DNA of 10,924 nucleotides from Synergistaceae bacterium UBA1358 (GTDB lineage: Bacteria; Synergistota; Synergistia; Synergistales; Synergistaceae). The DNA lies in assembly GCA_002306075.1 (NCBI GenBank), contig DBRW01000002.1:1-10924 (forward strand), written 5' to 3'. The position numbers and the translations under genes are program-made. The notes beneath the pieces are model-generated. The model searched no databases and was not told the origin of the DNA. It saw nothing but the letters and a program-made list of their open reading frames with translations. This document shows, in pieces, positions 1 through 6,801 of the stretch. Position 1 is the first letter of the stretch, and the number at the start of each line of letters is the position of its first letter.

Positions 1-39
1 CCTTGGCAAGGTTGTGCTCTACCACTGAGCTACTTCCGC
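1..39 (-). tRNA. tRNA-Gly (GCC), 3' part cut off by window edge
   Basis: The reverse complement begins GCGGAAG-TA-GCTC-AGTGGTA-GAGC, a normal acceptor 5' strand and D-arm. The anticodon stem CAACC follows, with loop TTGCCAA, which places anticodon GCC (glycine). Only the first 39 bases lie in the window; the rest of the anticodon stem, the T-arm and the acceptor 3' strand lie beyond the left edge. It is the fourth and last visible gene of the tRNA cluster, 21 bases after tRNA-Phe. Confidence 0.93.
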
Positions 40-60
40 ATATGATTTTGTGTAAGTTAC

Positions 61-136
<76 letters not shown>

Positions 137-158
137 ATCTCAGTGGCGTTGAAAAAAG

Positions 159-236
159 TGGCGGAGCTGACGGGACTTGAACCCGCGACCTCTGGCGTGA
201 CAGGCCAGCGCTCTAACCGAATTGAGCTACAGCTCC
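159..236 (-). tRNA. tRNA-Asp (GUC)
   Basis: A complete 78-base cloverleaf with acceptor GGAGCTG/CAGCTCC, discriminator G and encoded CCA. The anticodon stem is CTGGC/GCCAG with loop CTGTCAC, giving anticodon GTC (aspartate). The T-arm is GCGGG-TTCAAGT-CCCGT. The discriminator G is the base expected for aspartate tRNAs. It lies 15 bases after tRNA-Val. Confidence 0.97.
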
Positions 237-251
237 ACTTTTCAAGTTGTT

Positions 252-326
252 TGGTGGGCGGAATAGGTTTCGAACCTACGACCCCCTGCGTGTAAGGCAG
301 GTGCTCTCCCGCTGAGCTATCCGCCC
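252..326 (-). tRNA. tRNA-Val (UAC)
   Basis: A complete 75-base cloverleaf with acceptor GGGCGGA/TCCGCCC, discriminator A and encoded CCA. The anticodon stem is CCTGC/GCAGG with loop CTTACAC, giving anticodon TAC (valine). The T-arm is GTAGG-TTCGAAA-CCTAT. It is the first gene of the tRNA cluster, about 40 bases downstream of a consensus promoter. Confidence 0.97.
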
Positions 327-365
327 GCACCGCGTAGTCGTACCGCATCTGCAACAACGGTAGCT

Positions 366-393
366 ATTATACCGATTTCGCCTGACATGTCAA
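366..393 (-). promoter_or_regulatory. Consensus sigma-70 promoter of the tRNA cluster
   Basis: Reading the minus strand, TTGACA (388-393) and TATAAT (366-371) are both perfect matches to the housekeeping consensus, separated by 16 bases. Transcription would begin near 358-360, giving a leader of roughly 33 bases before tRNA-Val. It lies in the 98-base gap after the purA-like gene, so the tRNAs need not depend on the envelope operon. The -35 box is embedded in a 10-base palindrome, TGACATGTCA (383-392), which is probably chance. Confidence 0.85.
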
Positions 394-424
394 CAGGTCT
401 GGGAATAATTTTTGCTTCCCGTCG

Positions 425-1717
425 TCACCTTCTGATAAAAAGTGCCTTTCCCCAGTCGGCGCCGAGACCGATCCATATTACTGGTATCCCGGTCTCTTCC
501 TCTATGAATTCGATATACTCCTTCACCTGCACCGGAAGGTTCTTGAGGTCCCTGCATACCGAGAGATCTTCCTTCCACCCCTCGAATGTCCTGTACACGG
601 GACGTGCGTCACACATATCCCTGCCTGCTATGTCGGGGACATCTTTTACTTCGCCGCCCACGTCATATGCTGAACAGACCTTGATCTCGTCTATCCCGGT
701 AAGGACATCGAGCTTGGTAAGGGCAAGGGAGTGGACTCCGCTTTCCTTTATCGCGTATTTTATGGCAGGCAGGTCGAGCCAGCCCACACGCCTCGGTTCT
801 CTCGAGACTCCGGAGAACTCTTTTCCCCTGTTCCTTATGAAGACTGCGACGGCATTTGATTCTTCCGTAACAAATGGGCCTCTGTCGTTTCTTGTGGAGT
901 ATGCCTTGACGACTCCGATTTTCCGCATCGGATAGTTCCACCTGAGGCCTGTACCGGTCAGTGCCGCAGCCGGCAGGGAAGAGAGGGGCATCACGTGCGG
1001 ATAGGATCCTCTGTCAACATCGTTCAGCACGCCGTCGCAGGCCTCAAAGAGGATGCTGAGGTTCTTTGAGACTGAGTTAGCGATTATCTCCTCAGGTTCA
1101 CCGATATAGGGCAGCAGGCGTTCTCCAAGCCTTAGACAGTTGTTGTACAGTTCATCCGGATCGATCGGTCTTTCTCCGTAAATTTTGGTGAGGTATTCGT
1201 TTTTGACGGCAAGGATCTCCTTGATCTTGTCGTGGAGGATATCCGGATAGAGGAGGTCGGCAGTCCTTATCCCCATCCTTCTGTACTTGTCGGAACAGCA
1301 GTGTCCGAATCCCTGCTCCGTCATCGTCATGTTCCTGTCATGACCGAATATGCGGCCGTCAAGCACGTCAAGCTTCTTATGATAGTCCAGGATAAGGTGG
1401 CATGATTTGCTTATGGTGAGCCTGGCCTTGAGCACACCCGCCTCCTTGAGCATCGCTATCTCGTTCGAGACCTTTTCGAGGTCGAGCGTCACCCCGCCGC
1501 ATATAAGGCAGTTTTTACCGTCGTGGTGTATCCCGCTTGGAAGATAGAAGATCCTGTACCTTTCGCCACAGGCCAGTATCGTCCGTCCGCCGTTAGATGC
1601 GCCCTGAAAACGGACGACCACATCGGACCTGTTGGCGATGAAGTCGACTATCCTGCCCTTGCCCTCATTGCCCCACTGCATCCCTATGACCATTTTGGTC
1701 TCAGAGCCCGTCACCAT
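425..1717 (-). CDS. Divergent adenylosuccinate synthetase (PurA) family protein with altered active site
   Basis: This 430-residue protein has the length and overall order of PurA, the GTP-dependent enzyme joining IMP and aspartate. Conserved blocks include QWGNEGKG (14-21), SDKYRRMGIRTADL (142-155), KAYSTR (271-276), GWLD (312-315) and the guanine-recognition TKLD (334-337). The residues that do the chemistry are changed. Against E. coli PurA, catalytic Asp13 is Asn17 (AAT) and catalytic His41 is Arg45 (CGG). The TTGRGIGP loop is TEQGFGHC, Gln224 is Asp228, the aspartate-binding TTGRR loop reads VSREP, and the C-terminal STGPDR reads GLGADW. GTP binding may persist, but adenylosuccinate synthesis is unlikely. 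The ATG overlaps the end of the upstream deacetylase gene by 7 bases (ATGGTGA), so translation is probably coupled. The ribosome site is weak (AGG about 10 bases upstream), and an in-frame ATG at codon 9 would cut into the first strand. Family membership is confident; the function is unknown. Confidence 0.87.
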   Translation of the reverse strand: MVTGSETKMVIGMQWGNEGKGRIVDFIANRSDVVVRFQGASNGGRTILACGERYRIFYLPSGIHHDGKNCLICGGVTLDLEKVSNEIAMLKEAGVLKARLTISKSCHLILDYHKKLDVLDGRIFGHDRNMTMTEQGFGHCCSDKYRRMGIRTADLLYPDILHDKIKEILAVKNEYLTKIYGERPIDPDELYNNCLRLGERLLPYIGEPEEIIANSVSKNLSILFEACDGVLNDVDRGSYPHVMPLSSLPAAALTGTGLRWNYPMRKIGVVKAYSTRNDRGPFVTEESNAVAVFIRNRGKEFSGVSREPRRVGWLDLPAIKYAIKESGVHSLALTKLDVLTGIDEIKVCSAYDVGGEVKDVPDIAGRDMCDARPVYRTFEGWKEDLSVCRDLKNLPVQVKEYIEFIEEETGIPVIWIGLGADWGKALFIRR

Positions 1718-2739
1718 TCTTCTTCGACCTTTTGATCCTTTGACAGTATTTCTGCCATTTCAGGCAGAGTGACCAGACGTATGGGAAGATCACGGTATCT
1801 TCCGGCCAAATCTTCAAGGAAGAGAAGTGTCGCCGGTCTGAAATGACAGATCACGATCGTGTTCCCTCTCTTGACCGTAGTCTTTATGACCTCGTCGAAC
1901 CTCGCTCTGATAGAGTCCTTGTCGGGAGTCCCGTCAAGGAATCCCATGTTCCTGAAAGCTGTGATACCTGCCGCCTGGGCAGCCTTGTAAGCGACGCTCT
2001 TATCCGAAGTCCTGCTGTCCATGAAACAGAGCCCTCTCTCCCTGAGGACGTCGATCACAGGGACGATCGTGTCCCAGTCAGAGGTGGCAAGCGAACCTCT
2101 GTGGTTGTTTATGCCTATCGGTGAAGGGAGCGAGTCGAGTGCTTTGGCTGTGATCGCCTTTATCGTCTGCCGGTCCATACCCTTTCCGACCAGATATTCT
2201 TTGGGGTCCTTGTCTATCATTGCCTGCATAGGCAGGTGGAGGAGGTAGGGTATGCCGGCGTCTTTCGCAACTGCGGCAGTTTCCGTCGCATACCTTGTGT
2301 AAGGCAGTATTGCCCACGTCACGGGCATGCCGAGAGACGCTGCCTTTTTCGCCATGGCGAGGTCGTTCCCGCCGTCATCGATCACTATCGCGAGTATGGC
2401 ACGCTTATCGGGCTGTTCGGGAGCCGATGCCTCTTCACTGACAGCCGGAGCCTTATCTTCGCTTACGGCCGCGGAGACTTCCTTCTTTTCTCCTTTGGGA
2501 GCTGTGCCGTGTATCACCTTGGATATCTCTCCGTCTTTCGGGAACAAGGCGGCGATTTTCGATCTCAGGATCCCGGCGCTCAGGGTGATCCTCTCTGCCA
2601 TGTTCACGGCAGTGGGTGAAAATCTATCCGGATAGAGCAGGCATGCCGCAAAGAGAAGCGCAAAAGACAGGACGGCCAGCAACATCAGTTTCAGCAGGCC
2701 TTTCATGAAACTGTCTTTTTTTCTGTAGTGGCGACCCAT
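1711..2739 (-). CDS. Divergent polysaccharide deacetylase (YibQ / DUF610 type), membrane-anchored
   Basis: The 342-residue protein has a short basic N-terminus, one membrane segment at about 13-36, and an Ala/Pro/Glu/Lys-rich linker (about 80-112). A C-terminal NodB-like barrel (about 115-335) follows, typical of the divergent polysaccharide deacetylase family. Visible motifs are AIVIDDGG (Asp121/Asp122), LHLPMQ (His168), NNHRGS (211-216), FMDSRTS (Asp241) and ICHFRPAT (His299, Arg301). Activity has rarely been shown for this family; a periplasmic glycan substrate is inferred. In E. coli yibQ lies next to envC, so its place near an EnvC-type gene is an old pairing. I chose ATG at 2737-2739 because AGGTGG sits five bases upstream; a GTG three codons earlier lies inside that ribosome site. 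Cys33 after LLFAA could be a lipobox cysteine, a weaker alternative to a plain anchor. It starts 15 bases after ctpA and overlaps the purA-like gene by 7. Confidence 0.85.
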   Translation of the reverse strand: MGRHYRKKDSFMKGLLKLMLLAVLSFALLFAACLLYPDRFSPTAVNMAERITLSAGILRSKIAALFPKDGEISKVIHGTAPKGEKKEVSAAVSEDKAPAVSEEASAPEQPDKRAILAIVIDDGGNDLAMAKKAASLGMPVTWAILPYTRYATETAAVAKDAGIPYLLHLPMQAMIDKDPKEYLVGKGMDRQTIKAITAKALDSLPSPIGINNHRGSLATSDWDTIVPVIDVLRERGLCFMDSRTSDKSVAYKAAQAAGITAFRNMGFLDGTPDKDSIRARFDEVIKTTVKRGNTIVICHFRPATLLFLEDLAGRYRDLPIRLVTLPEMAEILSKDQKVEEEW

Positions 2740-2744
2740 CCGAT

Positions 2745-2750
2745 CCACCT
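2745..2750 (-). promoter_or_regulatory. Ribosome binding site of the deacetylase gene (decides start)
   Basis: On the minus strand AGGTGG is followed by ATCGG and then ATG (2737-2739). This is a near-ideal Shine-Dalgarno distance. It argues against the in-frame GTG at 2746-2748, which overlaps this motif and has no ribosome site of its own. Confidence 0.75.
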
Positions 2751-2754
2751 TTTT

Positions 2755-3951
2755 CTATCTGGAGCTTTTTTTGATCTCCTTGCGGAGCAATTCCAGCCCT
2801 TTCTGGAGCTGCTTGTCGTTTTTCTTTTCCTTCGTTATCTCGCCTTCGATCTTTACGTTGGGTTCCAGCCCCTTATGGTCGATGACATACCCGGAGGGGG
2901 TCGTGTAACGTGCTATGGTTATGTATATGCCCGAATTGTCAGGCAGATTGAAGAGGGACTGTACCGATCCCTTGCCGAATGTTGTCGTACCGACTATGGT
3001 CGCCCTCTTGTGGTCCTTGAGCGCTCCCGCCAGGATCTCCGCGGCGCTTGCGCTTCCTTCGTTCACCAGTACCACGACAGGAAGTTTCGTTGCCTTGCCT
3101 TGGGCAGCATACAGGGTGTCGTTTGCCTTGTCGAAACGTCCCTTCATGCCGACCACCACTCCGCCGTCGATAAACCTGGAAGTGACGTCAACACATATGT
3201 TGAGAAGGCCTCCGGGATTGTTTCTGAGATCGAGCAGGATGCCGGTCGCCTTCTCTTTCTTTGCATAATTCAGTATGGATTCAAGCTCGATGTCGGTCTT
3301 CAGGTTGAACTGGTTGATCTTTATGTATGCGATCTTTCCGCCGAGCATCTCGAGCCTGACGGTCTTTATCTTTATTATCTCCCTGACTATGTTGAACTCG
3401 AGCAGCTTGTCTACATTTTTACGTCTCACGCCGATCTTGACAGGCTTGCCGGCAGGGCCTCTCAGGAGTTTGACGACCTCATCGCTCGTCATCCCTATGA
3501 CGTTCTTCTCGTCGACCTTTATGATCTCGTCAAGAGGTTTGAGGCCGACCCTGTCTGCCGGAGTATTCTCTATCGGCGCTATGACGATCGTCCTGCCATC
3601 ACGCGAAGTAATATAAATACCGAGCCCACCGTATTCGCCCTCCATCTCGAGGTTCTCTTCCTCGAGCTCCTTGGGTTCGACAAAACGGGTAAAGGGATCC
3701 CCGACCGAACTTACCAGCCCCTTCATGGCGCCGTAGTACATCTTTGTATCGTCTATAACGCCCTTTTTGTCTCCGTCAACCTGGTATGTTTCGAGGGCCA
3801 GCTTGGTCTGCTTGATTATCGCAAGCTGCTGCGGCGAGAACGGAAGACCTTTGGGCCAGTCGGCGCTTATTGCCTGCGGGGTCATATATATCCCTGTGGC
3901 AACGAGAAGTCCCAATATTATGCCGAGAAGTATGTCTCTGTATTTTTTCAT
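2755..3951 (-). CDS. ctpA: Carboxyl-terminal processing protease (S41 family, CtpA/Prc type)
   Basis: This 398-residue protein has an N-terminal signal or anchor segment (about 6-24), a helical region with the family motif GDPFTRF (84-90), and a PDZ domain (about 105-180, starting at the GGLGI block). The S41 catalytic domain (about 190-365) follows. The catalytic pair is visible as Ser302 in GSASAAE and Lys327 in FGKGSVQ, 25 residues apart as in E. coli Prc (Ser452/Lys477), with Gln331 completing the site. LLDLRNNPGG (239-248) is the usual substrate-binding strand. The protein should act in the periplasm, cutting substrates selected through exposed C-termini by the PDZ domain. It starts 44 bases after the EnvC-type peptidase gene, so that hydrolase or its partners are plausible substrates (inference). 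The ribosome site is weak (AAAGG about 12 bases upstream). The charged Lys/Glu-rich tail (371-398) is a common ending in this family. Confidence 0.95.
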   Translation of the reverse strand: MKKYRDILLGIILGLLVATGIYMTPQAISADWPKGLPFSPQQLAIIKQTKLALETYQVDGDKKGVIDDTKMYYGAMKGLVSSVGDPFTRFVEPKELEEENLEMEGEYGGLGIYITSRDGRTIVIAPIENTPADRVGLKPLDEIIKVDEKNVIGMTSDEVVKLLRGPAGKPVKIGVRRKNVDKLLEFNIVREIIKIKTVRLEMLGGKIAYIKINQFNLKTDIELESILNYAKKEKATGILLDLRNNPGGLLNICVDVTSRFIDGGVVVGMKGRFDKANDTLYAAQGKATKLPVVVLVNEGSASAAEILAGALKDHKRATIVGTTTFGKGSVQSLFNLPDNSGIYITIARYTTPSGYVIDHKGLEPNVKIEGEITKEKKNDKQLQKGLELLRKEIKKSSR

Positions 3952-3995
3952 AGGACCACAAACCTTTCTTTCTACATCTTACATCTGATCGTCCG

Positions 3996-5207
3996 TTACT
4001 GCAGGTACCTCATCGGGTTGACTGCATCTCCGTTTATCCTCGTCTCGAAATGCAGGTGGTTGCCCGTCGCTACTCCCGTGGCTCCGACCCTGCCTATAGT
4101 GCTCCCCCTGTTCACCTTTGCCCCCTCTGAACATTCTATCCTTGATAGGTGGGCATATACAGTGGTGAGGTTCCCTCCATGGTCCAGGATGACCACGTTC
4201 CCGTATCCGGACAGCCATCCGGTAAAGAGGACTTCCCCTGTATCCGCGGCCTTGACCGGGGTGCCGTTCGGCGCGCTGATATCAAGACCGGTGTGGGTGA
4301 TCTTGGTCTTGAATATCGGGTGGACCCTTGTGCCGAAAGTGCTGGTTATAGACCCCTGAACGGGCCATGCCAGCCTTCCCCCTCGATAGTACACGGTCTG
4401 GGGTTTTCCCGGATGCTTCTTCTCTGCCAGTTTTCTCTTTTCGGCAAGCAGACGCTTTATCCTCGCCTGGAGTTCCTTTGAGGCTCTCAGAAGTTCTTCC
4501 TGCTGAGCCATGTAGAGTGCTTTGTCCTTGCGCACCTTGGCAAGGATGGTGTTCCTCTCATCTGCCGCCCCTTTGAGCTCCTTTGTCTGCTGCCTGAGTT
4601 CATTGCTGTGAGATTCCAGACTTGCCTTCTGAATCTTTAACTGTTCCTGGGTTTCATTCAACTTTTGTTTCTGAGACTTCAGCTCATCTATAAGCTGCCG
4701 GTCCTGATCGGCTATCTTTCCGAGGAGATATGAATTTGCAAGCGCGTCCTCCGCGCCCTGAGACGACAGCAGAAGGTTGAAATCAGTCACGCCGCCGTAC
4801 TTGTATATCGAGACTAGGCGGTGCCTCAGAAGATCCTCCACCTCAGCGATCTTCTTGTTTTTGACCGCTATTTCGTTCGAAAGGTTAACTATATTCTGAT
4901 GGATCTTTTTTATTTTAAGTGTGACGACGTTTACCTTCTGCTGGGTTATGGTTATCTTCTGGCTCAGTATCTCTATCTGCTGTGTGACCGTCTTTTCCTT
5001 TTTGGTCGTTTCAGTCAGTTTCTGTCTCGTGGAGGAGATCTGTTTCTGGATCCTCTGGTATTCTTCTTCCTGTTTTTTTATCTGGCTGTCAAGATCCTCC
5101 GGCTTTTTTTCGGCTGCGTGGATCAGTCCACATGAAAAAAAGAGGAGGAGAGAGGCTGTCACTATTATGATAAATGCATTCGCGATACTTTTGCAGTACA
5201 AATTCAT
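3996..5207 (-). CDS. envC: EnvC-type coiled-coil protein with intact M23 (LytM) peptidase domain
   Basis: This 403-residue protein has a signal peptide (about 5-32), two long heptad-rich coiled-coil stretches (about 34-125 and 160-265) and a C-terminal LytM/M23 domain (about 278-400). The EnvC hinge-like segment SIYKYGGVTDFNLLLSSQ (133-150) sits between the coils. It is the expected periplasmic partner of FtsEX: ATP hydrolysis by FtsE is passed through FtsX to free the hydrolase or activator domain during septal wall splitting. Unlike E. coli EnvC, whose LytM domain is degenerate and only activates amidases, all M23 zinc and catalytic residues are present: His305 and Asp309 in HTGLD, His353 in YAHL, and His384/His386 in HLHFE. 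It is therefore predicted to cut peptidoglycan cross-links itself. I chose ATG at 5205-5207 because GGGGAGG lies five bases upstream and a signal peptide follows; the longer open frame (to 5309) would run into ftsX and put 34 residues before the signal. The gap to ftsX is 20 bases. Confidence 0.93.
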   Translation of the reverse strand: MNLYCKSIANAFIIIVTASLLLFFSCGLIHAAEKKPEDLDSQIKKQEEEYQRIQKQISSTRQKLTETTKKEKTVTQQIEILSQKITITQQKVNVVTLKIKKIHQNIVNLSNEIAVKNKKIAEVEDLLRHRLVSIYKYGGVTDFNLLLSSQGAEDALANSYLLGKIADQDRQLIDELKSQKQKLNETQEQLKIQKASLESHSNELRQQTKELKGAADERNTILAKVRKDKALYMAQQEELLRASKELQARIKRLLAEKRKLAEKKHPGKPQTVYYRGGRLAWPVQGSITSTFGTRVHPIFKTKITHTGLDISAPNGTPVKAADTGEVLFTGWLSGYGNVVILDHGGNLTTVYAHLSRIECSEGAKVNRGSTIGRVGATGVATGNHLHFETRINGDAVNPMRYLQ

Positions 5208-5212
5208 TTTTG

Positions 5213-5219
5213 CCTCCCC
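5213..5219 (-). promoter_or_regulatory. Ribosome binding site of the envC-like gene (decides start)
   Basis: GGGGAGG is followed by CAAAA and then ATG (5205-5207). This strong site lies in the 20-base gap after ftsX and fixes the start directly before the signal peptide. Confidence 0.85.
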
Positions 5220-5227
5220 GCAGCAGA

Positions 5228-6112
5228 TCAAAGGGGCCTGGACGCTTTCCTTATGAATTTTTCCACGGCCATAAGGCTCGATATAAGGCTGACAGTCGCT
5301 CCGCAGCATACGAGCATGAACGCCAGCTTCCCCGTGAGCCTTGTCGATTCTATGAAAGGCAGGAACGGAAGCATATCCTTAAGTCTTGTCACGGCTGCAT
5401 AGTATGTACCGCAGAGCATCACCGAGGCAAGAAGCGCTCCGGCAAGGCCGAGGATGAATCCCTGTATGACGAACGGCAGCGCAACATATGTGGAGGTGGC
5501 GCCTACCATCATCATCACACCGATTTCTTCTGCCCTCGAATAGACAGATATCCTTATCGTGTTGAAAAGGACCACTCCGCTCGCGGCTATCGCGACCAGC
5601 AGCATCACGATAGAAAATTTTTCCACGAAACCCGATACCCTCGTGAGCTTTTCCGCGACACGACCTGCATAGACGATATCTTCCACTTCCGGAACGGCCA
5701 CCAGCAGACGTGCCGTCTCCGCGACTTCCGATGCCTTCCTTACCTTTATTTCGATGCTTTCGGGCAATGGATTTTCGCCCAGCAGCATAACAGCCTTTGC
5801 CTGTTCTCCGATCCTGGAGCGGAGGCGTTCAAGCGCCATGTCCTTCGTTATAGCCTTGGTCTCCTTGACATAAGGAAGGGCCTTTATGGCTTTTTCCGCT
5901 GCCGCGATGTCCGCTTTCGGCTTCAGATATGCCTGGATCGTCAGCTGGTTTTCAAGCGAACTGACGATATTTCTGACGTTCAGCACAAAAAGGGTACTGG
6001 CTCCGATAATGAAAAATACGGACATAGCCGTGAACACCGTCAGCAGACTCATGCCCCAATGGCGTACGATAAGCCTCCATCCGTCCCTGCACGCATATCT
6101 AACAGCCGCCAT
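5228..6112 (-). CDS. ftsX: Cell division protein FtsX
   Basis: The 294-residue protein has the FtsX layout: a short cytoplasmic N-terminus, membrane segment 1 (about 21-44), a periplasmic domain (about 50-160), and three more membrane segments (about 166-187, 212-236, 262-284). Family landmarks are ENPLPESIEI (113-122) at the end of the periplasmic domain and RAEEIGVMMMVGAT (193-206) in the cytoplasmic loop that couples to FtsE. FtsX does not transport; it relays FtsE ATP cycles to a periplasmic wall hydrolase or activator, here probably the EnvC-type protein encoded next. The ATG at 6110-6112 overlaps the end of ftsE by 14 bases and has AGGGGAGGT about ten bases upstream. A longer frame would begin at a TTG (6148) without a ribosome site, so I rejected it. 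Confidence 0.95.
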   Translation of the reverse strand: MAAVRYACRDGWRLIVRHWGMSLLTVFTAMSVFFIIGASTLFVLNVRNIVSSLENQLTIQAYLKPKADIAAAEKAIKALPYVKETKAITKDMALERLRSRIGEQAKAVMLLGENPLPESIEIKVRKASEVAETARLLVAVPEVEDIVYAGRVAEKLTRVSGFVEKFSIVMLLVAIAASGVVLFNTIRISVYSRAEEIGVMMMVGATSTYVALPFVIQGFILGLAGALLASVMLCGTYYAAVTRLKDMLPFLPFIESTRLTGKLAFMLVCCGATVSLISSLMAVEKFIRKASRPL

Positions 6113-6794
6113 TGAGTTCGTACCTCCCCTGCTCTTCGTCTCTGACAACCCTGCCTCTGTGTATTTCGACGACTCTGTGTCGGTACGTGTCTACCAGATA
6201 TTGGTTGTGAGTTGCCATAAGCACCGTCGTACCGGCTGCGTTGATCCCGAGTATCAGCTGCATGATCTCATCGGCCGTATGGGTGTCGAGATTTCCCGTA
6301 GGTTCGTCGGCTATCAGAAGAGACGGCCCGTTGACGATAGCCCTCGCAATTGCAAGACGCTGCTGCTCTCCTCCCGAAAGCTGCGGGGGGTAAAGATTCC
6401 TCCTTCGCCATATCCCCACAAGCTTCAACACCTCTGAGACCCTTTCGCTGATCTCTTTCGGCGGAAGCCCCATCACTTCGAGAACGAAAGCGACGTTCTC
6501 GAACGCAGTAAGGTTGGGAAGGAGAAGGAAGCTCTGGAAGACGACCCCGATATCCCTCCTGAAAAGTGCCAGGTCGAACCGGTTGATCTTCCTGAGCAGG
6601 TTGCCCCCTACGCTTATCTGTCCTCTCGTGGGGACGACTTCACGGGTGATGCAGCGCATAAGGGTCGTTTTGCCTGAACCTGTCTCTCCGACAAGATATA
6701 CGAACTCTCCCTTGTCCACCTGAAGATATATGTCTTCCAACGCTATTATGTCCGGTTCAAAGATCTTCGTTACACCGGAAAATTTTATATCCAT
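6099..6794 (-). CDS. ftsE: Cell division ATP-binding protein FtsE
   Basis: This 231-residue ABC ATPase is complete. Walker A is GETGSGKT (36-43), the Q-loop is Gln87, the signature is LSGGEQQ (139-145), Walker B is LLIADE (159-164) and the switch histidine is His196 in MATHN. It has the length and MxxF-type N-terminus of FtsE, and ftsX follows directly. FtsE would sit at the cytoplasmic face of FtsX and drive septal or sidewall peptidoglycan hydrolysis. Its ribosome site AGGAGGT (6804-6810) is formed by the last two Arg codons and stop of the upstream transketolase-like gene, so its translation probably depends on that gene being translated. Confidence 0.97.
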   Translation of the reverse strand: MDIKFSGVTKIFEPDIIALEDIYLQVDKGEFVYLVGETGSGKTTLMRCITREVVPTRGQISVGGNLLRKINRFDLALFRRDIGVVFQSFLLLPNLTAFENVAFVLEVMGLPPKEISERVSEVLKLVGIWRRRNLYPPQLSGGEQQRLAIARAIVNGPSLLIADEPTGNLDTHTADEIMQLILGINAAGTTVLMATHNQYLVDTYRHRVVEIHRGRVVRDEEQGRYELNGGC

Positions 6795-6801
6795 CTATCG
6801 G

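Noticed and set aside
383..392. Palindrome TGACATGTCA overlapping the tRNA -35 box as an operator.
   Set aside because: Ten-base perfect palindromes are expected about ten times by chance in a window this size, and no second copy was seen near the promoter.
401..420. Inverted repeat GGGAA / TTCCC after the purA-like stop as a terminator.
   Set aside because: The stem is only five base pairs with a ten-base loop and no T-run follows on the minus strand.
387..935. A 182-codon plus-strand open frame opposite the end of the purA-like gene.
   Set aside because: It overlaps the tRNA promoter and a conserved PurA C-terminus, and has no ribosome site or known motif.
3973..3986. Two tandem copies of TACATCT in the envC-ctpA gap.
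   Set aside because: Two seven-base copies in a 44-base spacer are too little to call a repeat or binding site.
2728..4359. A 543-codon open frame on the plus strand, antisense to ctpA and the end of the envC-like gene.
   Set aside because: It lies opposite two clear genes with intact catalytic motifs, has no ribosome site, and its translation shows no domain. It arises from codon bias in the sense genes.
5208..5309. Longer N-terminus for the EnvC-type protein.
   Set aside because: It would overlap ftsX by about 80 bases and put 34 residues before a clear signal peptide, while a strong ribosome site marks the ATG at 5205-5207.
5174..6115. A 313-codon plus-strand open frame opposite ftsX.
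   Set aside because: It is a mirror of ftsX, His/Arg/Tyr-rich and without recognisable structure.
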